From contig RPYR01000145.1 in the NCBI GenBank assembly GCA_008671285.1, positions 1-6,477 on the forward strand: a stretch of 6,477 nt of DNA. The letters are read 5' to 3'. Shown here piece by piece: positions 1 to 5,253 of the stretch; within the stretch, counting starts at the first letter, position 1, and every line of letters starts with the position of its first letter. Position numbers and translations under genes: made by a program. The notes beneath the pieces were generated by a model that worked only from the letters and a program-made list of their open reading frames with translations, had not been told where the DNA came from and did no database searches. This DNA comes from Collinsella aerofaciens. Lineage in GTDB: Bacteria; Actinomycetota; Coriobacteriia; Coriobacteriales; Coriobacteriaceae.

Positions 1-225
1 ATCTGCGTCATCTCGTATCACTCGCTCGAGGACCGTATCGTAAAGAACCACTTTAAGGAGATGAGCCAGGGGTGCACGTGTCCGCCGGAGATTCCGGTGT
101 GCGTGTGCGGCAACGTGCCGATACTCAAGGTCATCACCCGCAAACCCTTGGTTGCCCAGCCTGATGAGGTTGAGCGCAACCCTCGGGCGAGATCAGCCAA
201 AATCCGCGTGGCGCAGCGTCTGTAG
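1..225 (+). CDS. rsmH: 16S rRNA m4C1402 methyltransferase RsmH, C-terminal fragment
   Basis: This is the last 74 residues and the stop codon of RsmH (MraW), the SAM-dependent enzyme that N4-methylates C1402 in the 16S rRNA decoding centre. The 5' part lies before the window. The reading frame opens with [18 protein letters not shown], the family's conserved [V/I]IS[F/Y]HSLEDR[I/L]VK block, and closes with the equally typical ITRKP and [15 protein letters not shown] tail, so the C-terminus looks complete. Between these blocks is a four-cysteine cluster (CTCPP then PVCVCG, bases 73-108) of a kind I recall from RsmH of several Gram-positive groups. Its position upstream of ftsL and ftsI is the standard dcw arrangement. 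The identification is secure; only the missing N-terminal part limits the description. Confidence 0.96.
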   Translation: MCVISYHSLEDRIVKNHFKEMSQGCTCPPEIPVCVCGNVPILKVITRKPLVAQPDEVERNPRARSAKIRVAQRL

Positions 226-300
226 GCGCGACCGCGCGATATTGGACCTCCCGCTCGCACCATAAACGAAGCTTAAACACACTACCAACGTACTCGGGAT

Positions 301-306
301 GGGAGG
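301..306 (+). promoter_or_regulatory. Ribosome binding site of the ftsL-like gene
   Basis: GGGAGG lies 9 bases before the ATG at 316 and is a strong Shine-Dalgarno match. It fixes the start of the ftsL-like gene. The rest of the 90-bp gap after rsmH shows no convincing promoter or terminator. Confidence 0.75.
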
Positions 307-315
307 CGGCATATC

Positions 316-786
316 ATGGGCTACAACACTTCAAGCGCAGCACTTGCCTATGATATGAACGCCATGCCCGCCTATCGTGAGACGCCGCAGGCCCCCGTTG
401 CTCCCCGTGAGCAGCGCACGCCGCGCTTTGATGTCTACACGGGCGCGGGCCGTCAGGCAAACCAGGCGGTAAGCCCGGTTTTCATGAGCGTTCTTAAAAC
501 GTTTTGCATCATTGCGGCTATCTTCATGACGATCGGCGTCGCCCGCGTGGCACTCGCCGGCGTTACGGCCCAGGTGCTCAACAGCAACGCCGAGCTTACC
601 AACACGCTCGAAAAGGCGACCGATGAGAGCTCCGACCTGGAGGTCATGCATTCGGTCTATGGCGCCGACACGCGCATTCGCGACCTTGCGGGCGCTTATG
701 GCATGGTGGAGCCCAGCGAGAGCGTTACACTTGACTTTTCGCAGGATGCAGCCGCGGGCGCCAACGCGACCGCGACCGCTCAGTAG
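316..786 (+). CDS. ftsL: FtsL-like septum formation protein (single-pass membrane divisome protein)
   Basis: This 156-residue bitopic membrane protein fills the ftsL slot between rsmH and ftsI. The sequence shows a cytoplasmic N-terminus of about 58 residues rich in Ala, Pro and Arg, one hydrophobic segment at about 60-84 (LKTFCIIAAIFMTIGVARVAL), then an extracytoplasmic helical stretch at about 86-122 with NSNAELTNTLEKA and SSDLEVMHSV, which looks like the short FtsL/DivIC coiled coil. RIRDLAGAYGMVEP (about 121-133) resembles the 'R...A...LGM..P' end typical of FtsL. The last 15 residues are an Ala/Thr-rich tail. FtsL is known to form a complex with FtsB/DivIC and FtsQ/DivIB that activates FtsW-FtsI at the septum. 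The start is supported by the GGGAGG ribosome binding site. FtsL diverges strongly in sequence, so the call rests on topology, the C-terminal motif and gene order. Confidence 0.85.
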   Translation: MGYNTSSAALAYDMNAMPAYRETPQAPVAPREQRTPRFDVYTGAGRQANQAVSPVFMSVLKTFCIIAAIFMTIGVARVALAGVTAQVLNSNAELTNTLEKATDESSDLEVMHSVYGADTRIRDLAGAYGMVEPSESVTLDFSQDAAAGANATATAQ

Positions 787-803
787 CAAGACGGTAGCTG
801 AGT

Positions 804-2669
804 ATGACAAATGACTATCGCCGCGGTTCCGATGGGGGCCGCGGTTCTGGACGTCCCTCGTCGCGGGGACGTTCTGGTTATCAAGGAACGGGTCGGCAAT
901 CTTACAACGCCGGGCAGTCCCGTGGCAACGACCCGGCGTCGCGACTTCGCGGCTCGGACGGCCCTCAAATGCATAACACCAGGTCGCGTAAGAGTTCGTC
1001 GACCGAATGGCTCACAGGCACGCCTCTGCCTCGCCGCAAAGCCATCATGGGCTTCATCGGGCTTGGTTTGGGCTTGGGCGTCTTTCGCCTTGCCGACTAT
1101 CAAATTGTCGAAGCCGATAAACTGCGCGAGCGTGCCGATGCGCGCCGCCTGCTTGCACAGACCCTCTATGCCAAACGCGGCACCATCTACGACCGCAACG
1201 GTAACGTGCTGGCGTCGTCGGTCGAATGTCGCAACATCGCCGTGAACCCGCAGCTTGTCGAGGATGTTGACAAGACGGTGTCGGCGCTGGTCAAGGCAAC
1301 TGGAATCGATAAAAAGACCTGCCGCAAGCTCGTCGAGTCCGATGGCACCTGGGTGTATATCAAGCGCCAGGTGGACGAAGACGATGCTGCGGCGCTGGAG
1401 AAGAAGAACCTGCCCGGCGTGCTTTTTGAGCAGGCCATGAAGCGCGTATATCCATACGGCAATCTGGCATCGCAGGTGCTGGGTGTAGTGAATGTAGACA
1501 ACGACGGCTTGACGGGTCTCGAAAAGCAATACAACAAGCTTCTGACCGGCACGAATGGTACCCTCGTGCGCGAGCGCGCGAGGGACGGCAGCTATATCGC
1601 GGGCGGTGCCTATAAAAAGGTGGCTGCGGTCGACGGCGTTGACATCGTGACGACGCTCGACGTCAATATGCAGCGAGCGGCTGAGGATGCTTTGGCGGAG
1701 GCTGTCGAGAAGACAAAGGCCAAGAACGGCTCGGCTTTGGTCACCGACCCCACGACTGGTGAAATTCTCGCCGCCTGCTCGTACCCGACCTACGACCAGA
1801 CCGATCTGGAAAACGCCAAGACCGAGGATATGAACTTGCGCCTGGTCACCGACGCCTACGAGCCCGGCTCGGTCTTTAAGACGCTCGTGGCGGGCGCCGG
1901 CTTCGACTTGGGCGTCGTGCGATCGAGTACGTCGTTTGAGGTGCCGGCGAGCATCAAGGTGGGTGACGATACCGTCACCGATGCCGACAAGCGCGACTAT
2001 GCCATGACCATGGATGTGCGCGAGATGATGCGCCGTTCGTCCAACGTGGGCTTTGTCCTGGTGGGGCGCAAGATCGGTGCGGATGACTTTGCCGCCTATG
2101 TGGACAAGTGGGGCATAGGTCACAGCTCCGGTGTCGATTTTCCGGGCGAGAGCCTGGGCATCGTCAAGGAGCGTGACCAGTATGACGGCGCCACGCTGGG
2201 TTCGATGAGCTTTGGACAGGCGCTGTCCGTCTCGCCGATTGAGATCGCACGTGCCGTGGGCGGCATCGCCAACGGCGGCGTGATGATGACCCCGCACTTC
2301 TATAAGTCCAGCAAGGGCGACGAGAAGGACTGGGGCGAAGGCGAGCGCGCGATTTCGGAGGACGCCGCATCCCAGGTGACATCGTGCATGCAGACGGTCG
2401 TGTCCGAGGGAACGGGCGTTGGCGGCGCGGTTGACGGCTATGACGTGGCGGGTAAGACCGGTACGGCCGAACGAGCCGACGAGAACGGCGGCTACCTCAA
2501 GGAGAACTACATGTCGTCCTTTATGGGCTTTGCACCGGCACAATCGCCCAAGGTGCTGTGCTATATCACGCTCGACGGAACGCCGAGCGGCTCAGATGCC
2601 GCTGCGGTGCCGTTCCAGTTCATTATGGCCAACGCGCTCGACGTGCTGGGTATCCCGCACACGAAGTAG
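804..2669 (+). CDS. ftsI: FtsI/PBP2-type class B penicillin-binding protein (septal peptidoglycan transpeptidase)
   Basis: This 621-residue monofunctional D,D-transpeptidase crosslinks septal peptidoglycan and is expected to work with FtsW. In order it has a Gly/Arg/Ser-rich cytoplasmic tail (1-66), a basic stop (PRRKA) and a membrane anchor at about 79-97. The class B dimerisation/pedestal domain carries RGTIYDRNG (125-133), and the transpeptidase domain follows from about 305. All three catalytic motifs are present: SVFK with nucleophile Ser356 and Lys359, SSN at 412-414, and KTG at 551-553 within AGKTGTAE. The typical FMGFAPA and D-G-T-P segments follow. It ends soon after the catalytic domain with no PASTA repeats. 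The ATG at 804 has only a weak ribosome binding site, but an in-frame TAG at 795 prevents an earlier start, and the next Met (codon 56, base 969) has none. It lies 17 bp after the ftsL-like gene, suggesting coupled translation. Confidence 0.95.
   Translation: MTNDYRRGSDGGRGSGRPSSRGRSGYQGTGRQSYNAGQSRGNDPASRLRGSDGPQMHNTRSRKSSSTEWLTGTPLPRRKAIMGFIGLGLGLGVFRLADYQIVEADKLRERADARRLLAQTLYAKRGTIYDRNGNVLASSVECRNIAVNPQLVEDVDKTVSALVKATGIDKKTCRKLVESDGTWVYIKRQVDEDDAAALEKKNLPGVLFEQAMKRVYPYGNLASQVLGVVNVDNDGLTGLEKQYNKLLTGTNGTLVRERARDGSYIAGGAYKKVAAVDGVDIVTTLDVNMQRAAEDALAEAVEKTKAKNGSALVTDPTTGEILAACSYPTYDQTDLENAKTEDMNLRLVTDAYEPGSVFKTLVAGAGFDLGVVRSSTSFEVPASIKVGDDTVTDADKRDYAMTMDVREMMRRSSNVGFVLVGRKIGADDFAAYVDKWGIGHSSGVDFPGESLGIVKERDQYDGATLGSMSFGQALSVSPIEIARAVGGIANGGVMMTPHFYKSSKGDEKDWGEGERAISEDAASQVTSCMQTVVSEGTGVGGAVDGYDVAGKTGTAERADENGGYLKENYMSSFMGFAPAQSPKVLCYITLDGTPSGSDAAAVPFQFIMANALDVLGIPHTK
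820..847 (+). repeat. Short direct repeat within the Gly/Arg-rich start of ftsI
   Basis: GCCGCGGTTC occurs at 820-829 and again at 838-847, an exact 10-base repeat in an 18-base period. It encodes two successive R-G-S steps (YRRGSD then GGRGSG). It probably reflects slippage or low-complexity drift in the disordered tail rather than a functional site. Confidence 0.6.
849..874 (+). other. Predicted mRNA hairpin early in the ftsI coding region
   Basis: GGACGTCCC at 849-857 can pair with GGGACGTTC at 866-874, giving nine base pairs including one G-U pair around an 8-base loop. It begins 45 bases after the ftsI start codon. No run of T follows, so it is not a terminator. It may affect early translation of ftsI, or it may simply follow from repeated Gly, Arg and Ser codons. 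Confidence 0.5.
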
Positions 2670-2687
2670 GGGGTTACAATCTTTGGG

Positions 2688-2737
2688 GCGTGGTTTGTTG
2701 TCCCATATGAGGGGTGTTCACATGCCCTGCACCACGC
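2688..2737 (+). repeat. Inverted repeat in the ftsI-murF gap
   Basis: GCGTGGT (2688-2694) and ACCACGC (2731-2737) are exact reverse complements separated by 36 bases. The loop holds smaller complementary blocks (TCCC 2701-2704 with GGGG 2711-2714, or AGGG 2710-2713 with CCCT 2725-2728), so alternative foldings are possible. There is no T run, so a simple intrinsic terminator is unlikely. It could be a protein-binding site, an RNA leader structure, or chance. Confidence 0.4.
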
Positions 2738-2753
2738 ATGCGCGGCGCTGGGA

Positions 2754-2759
2754 TACAAT
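2754..2759 (+). promoter_or_regulatory. Candidate -10 element upstream of murF
   Basis: TACAAT differs from the TATAAT consensus at one position and lies 37 bases before the murF ATG, which would give a leader of about 30 bases. I see no good -35 hexamer at the expected distance (the 17-base spacing gives ACCACG), so this is weak. A second TACAAT in a near-identical decamer lies at 2675-2680. An internal promoter here would fit the unusually wide gap in the cluster. Confidence 0.3.
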
Positions 2760-2784
2760 ACGCCGATAGCATTATTAGGTTTAC

Positions 2785-2791
2785 AGGGGAG
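2785..2791 (+). promoter_or_regulatory. Ribosome binding site of murF
   Basis: AGGGGAG ends 5 bases before the ATG at 2797 and supports that start codon. Confidence 0.65.
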
Positions 2792-2796
2792 CTGCA

Positions 2797-4221
2797 ATGA
2801 TAGAGATCGCCGTCAACAACCTCGCGGCCGCAACAGGGGCCCGAACCGTGACGGGAGAAGCCAATCAGGTATGCCGCGGGTGCGTTATCGACTCGCGCCA
2901 GGTCGAGGAAGGGACGATTTTTGTCGCCTTTCCCGGTGAAAACGTCGACGGCAATGATTTTGCTTCCCGTGCCGTCCAGTCGGGTGCCGGCGCCGTCGTG
3001 ATGATGCGTGAGCCCGAGGCCGAGCTGGTCTCGCTGGCGCAGGACAAGGGCTGTGCCATCTTGCTGACCGATGATCCCGAGGAGTTTCTGCTGCGTTTGG
3101 CGCACACGTACCGTCTGGAGCTTGGCTGCCTGGTCGTTGGTATTACCGGTTCCATCGGCAAGACGACGACCAAGGACGTGCTCGCCGCTGTGCTCGCCAA
3201 GCGCTATCGTGTCTGGGCCACCAAGGGCAATTTCAATAACCTGATCGGCATGCCACTCACGGTGCTTTCCGCTCCGGCCGATACCGAGGTCCTGGTGCTC
3301 GAGATGGGCATGAACCATTTCCACGAGATCGAGCGCCTGTCCCAGTCCGCCAATCCCAACCTTGCCATCGTGAGCAAGATTGGTACCTCTCATATCGGCA
3401 TTTTGGGTAGCCGCGAGAACATCGCCCGCGCTAAGGCCGAGATTGTCCAGGGTATGTGCGCCGCTGGCGACTTCTTGCCGCTGCTGGTTTTGGGCGGCGA
3501 GGACGACTTTACGCCGTTCATTCGCGATACGTTCGCCCAGCCTGCTGGTATCGACGTGATGCTGGCCGGCGTCTCGGACGATGATGAGGTCCGTGCCCGC
3601 GACGTTCGAGTTGATGACGAGGGCCGTCCGGTCTTTACGCTCGATTTTGGTCAGGGCGAGACACTCGATACCATGCTTGCCATCCCCGGCGTGCAGTCCG
3701 TCCCAAATGCCGTTAAGGCCGCCGCGGTTGCCTATCGCCTGGGCGTGACGCCCGAGCAGATCGATGCTGCCTTTAGGGGCCTCACGATCACCGGTCACCG
3801 CCAAGAGATCAAGCGCGCCAAGAGCGGTGCCCGCGTCATCGACGATTCCTATAACGCCAGTGCCGAATCCATGGCTGCTGGCCTCGATCTGCTGTGCTCG
3901 CTTTCGTGCACGGGGTCTCGCATGGCGATCCTGGGCGAGATGGGCGAGATGGGCGATGAGGCTCCTCGCATGCATGAGCTCGTGGGCGCCTATGCCGCCG
4001 CCAAGAAGCTCGACATGCTGGCGTGCGTGGGTGGTGAGCTGGCCCAGCTTATGGCCGATGCCGCGCGCATGATGGGCATGGACGAGGACCGCATCCAGGT
4101 GTTCTCCGATTATCAGCAGGTGCTCGACCGCATGGGCGGCGCGCTTGAAAAACATGATGTTGTACTGGTCAAGGGTTCCCGTTTTGTTGAGCTCGACCGC
4201 TTTGTGGAAGGTGTGTGCTAG
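2797..4221 (+). CDS. murF: UDP-MurNAc-tripeptide:D-alanyl-D-alanine ligase MurF
   Basis: This cytoplasmic ATP-dependent ligase adds D-Ala-D-Ala to UDP-MurNAc-tripeptide, completing the pentapeptide precursor. Its 474 residues are a normal MurF length. The N-terminal substrate domain has the family's DSRQVEEGTIFVAFPGENVDG block (about 32-52). The central ATPase domain carries the P-loop TGSIGKTTTKD (117-127), the MurF-specific GNFNNLIGMPLT (144-155), EMGMNHFHEI (169-178), and GTSHIGILGSRENIARAKAEI (about 196-216). The C-terminal ligase domain shows GHRQEI (333-338), DDSYNASAESM (349-359) and LVKGSR (457-462). LGEMGEMGDE (379-388) contains a small in-frame duplication of EMG. The residue after P-loop Ser is Ile where Asn is common; this position varies, so activity is expected. 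GNFNN and the DDSYNAS motif distinguish it from MurE and MurC. It starts 127 bp after ftsI and leads directly into mraY. Confidence 0.96.
   Translation: MIEIAVNNLAAATGARTVTGEANQVCRGCVIDSRQVEEGTIFVAFPGENVDGNDFASRAVQSGAGAVVMMREPEAELVSLAQDKGCAILLTDDPEEFLLRLAHTYRLELGCLVVGITGSIGKTTTKDVLAAVLAKRYRVWATKGNFNNLIGMPLTVLSAPADTEVLVLEMGMNHFHEIERLSQSANPNLAIVSKIGTSHIGILGSRENIARAKAEIVQGMCAAGDFLPLLVLGGEDDFTPFIRDTFAQPAGIDVMLAGVSDDDEVRARDVRVDDEGRPVFTLDFGQGETLDTMLAIPGVQSVPNAVKAAAVAYRLGVTPEQIDAAFRGLTITGHRQEIKRAKSGARVIDDSYNASAESMAAGLDLLCSLSCTGSRMAILGEMGEMGDEAPRMHELVGAYAAAKKLDMLACVGGELAQLMADAARMMGMDEDRIQVFSDYQQVLDRMGGALEKHDVVLVKGSRFVELDRFVEGVC
4206..4211 (+). promoter_or_regulatory. Probable ribosome binding site of mraY inside the murF end
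   Basis: GGAAGG lies within the last codons of murF, 13 bases before the mraY ATG. The spacing is a little long, but the overlap suggests that ribosomes finishing murF reinitiate at mraY. Confidence 0.45.
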
Positions 4222-4224
4222 CCC

Positions 4225-5244
4225 ATGTTCGGCAATCCCTCGTATCCAACGTATCAGGCTTTTTTGGGGCTTGGCATCGCCGCTGCCATTGCGCTGCTGC
4301 TCATGCCGTGGTGGATCAAGCTGCTCAAGGTCGAGGGTATCGGCCAGCAGGTTCGTGCCGACGGCCCCAAGCGTCATTTGGTTAAGCAGGGAACGCCCAC
4401 CATGGGTGGCGTTGTCATCCTCGTCGCGATCTCGCTGACCTGCCTGCTGATGGGCAAGCTCACCACCGAGCTCGTGCTCGTGCTGCTCGCCACGCTGGCG
4501 ACCGGCGTGCTGGGCCTGATCGACGACCTGACCTCCGTTACGCACGGGCGCTCGCTCGGTCTGACGCCTCATGCCAAGATGATCGGCCTAACCATTATCT
4601 GTGTCACCTTTACGGTACTTGCCGTCAACTGGTGCGGCGTCGCCCCCGAGATTCGTTTTCCCGGCGGCCTGACGATTGACCTCGGTGTTCTTTCGACCAC
4701 CATCTGCGGCCTTTCGTTCCCGTGGCTCTACATTGTCTTTTGCTGGCTGATGATCGCCGGTCTTTCTAATGCCGTGAACCTGACCGATGGCCTTGACGGT
4801 CTTGCTGGCGGCACCTCCATGATCGCCATGCTCGCCATGGCTGCCATGGCGTTTTTGCACGGAGACTTGAACCTGTCCATCTTCTGCACCGCGTGTGCCG
4901 GTGCCTGCTTGGGCTTTCTGTGGTTCAACTGCTATCCGGCGAGCATCTTTATGGGCGATACCGGCTCGCTTGCCCTGGGCGCCGCGTTTGCCTGCACGTC
5001 CATCATGACCAACACCGAGGTCGTCTCCCTCATCATCGGCGGCCTGTTTATCGTTGAGACCCTGTCGGTCATGATTCAGGTTGTCTACTTCCACTTTACG
5101 CACAAGCGCGTCTTCCTTATGGCGCCCATCCATCATCATTTCGAAAAGAAGGGCTGGGCCGAGACCAAGGTCGTCATCCGTTTTTGGATTATCGCTGCGG
5201 CCTTTGGTGCCGTTGGCCTTGCTTTGTTCTTCCAGTTGGGATAG
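4225..5244 (+). CDS. mraY: Phospho-MurNAc-pentapeptide transferase MraY (lipid I synthase)
   Basis: This polytopic membrane enzyme transfers phospho-MurNAc-pentapeptide from UDP to undecaprenyl phosphate, giving lipid I at the cytoplasmic face. At 339 residues with about ten hydrophobic segments it matches the family. Visible signatures are KRHLVKQGTPTMGG (49-62), the acidic pair in LIDDLTSV with Asp100-Asp101, NAVNLTDGLDGLAGG (182-196), FMGDTGSLALG with Asp245 (242-252), and the MraY-specific histidine loop PIHHHFEKKGW (301-311). The histidine loop separates it from WecA/TagO relatives. One oddity is the DDxxK motif, where the usual Lys is Ser104 (DDLTS). The other catalytic residues appear intact, so it is probably active. 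It starts 3 bp after the murF stop and ends 9 bp before murD, placing it in one transcript with both. Confidence 0.97.
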   Translation: MFGNPSYPTYQAFLGLGIAAAIALLLMPWWIKLLKVEGIGQQVRADGPKRHLVKQGTPTMGGVVILVAISLTCLLMGKLTTELVLVLLATLATGVLGLIDDLTSVTHGRSLGLTPHAKMIGLTIICVTFTVLAVNWCGVAPEIRFPGGLTIDLGVLSTTICGLSFPWLYIVFCWLMIAGLSNAVNLTDGLDGLAGGTSMIAMLAMAAMAFLHGDLNLSIFCTACAGACLGFLWFNCYPASIFMGDTGSLALGAAFACTSIMTNTEVVSLIIGGLFIVETLSVMIQVVYFHFTHKRVFLMAPIHHHFEKKGWAETKVVIRFWIIAAAFGAVGLALFFQLG

Positions 5245-5253
5245 TGGTCTTTC

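Noticed and set aside
226..237. GCGC-GACC-GCGC as a terminator after rsmH
   Set aside because: The stem is only 4 bp and no T run follows; the cluster is expected to be read through here.
242..266. TTGGAC followed by CATAAA as a promoter for the ftsL-like gene
   Set aside because: The hexamers are only 13 bp apart and the -10 match is poor, so the spacing does not fit a sigma-70 type promoter.
811..1245. 144-codon + strand ORF overlapping the ftsI start in another frame
   Set aside because: It has Arg/Ala/Pro-rich shadow composition, and the overlapping frame contains the membrane anchor and the RGTIYDRNG motif of FtsI.
780..2543. 587-codon open frame on the minus strand opposite ftsI
   Set aside because: It is a shadow of G+C-rich codon bias in ftsI: its translation is rich in His, Arg and Ala, has no recognisable domain, and the + strand has complete transpeptidase motifs.
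3937..3954. GAGATGGGC tandem duplication in murF
   Set aside because: It is a two-copy 9-base in-frame repeat encoding EMGEMG in a loop region; it is too small to be more than local drift.
2674..4572. 632-codon open frame on the minus strand opposite murF and the start of mraY
   Set aside because: It lies opposite two well-supported genes, has low-complexity His/Gly/Ala-rich composition and matches no family I recognise.
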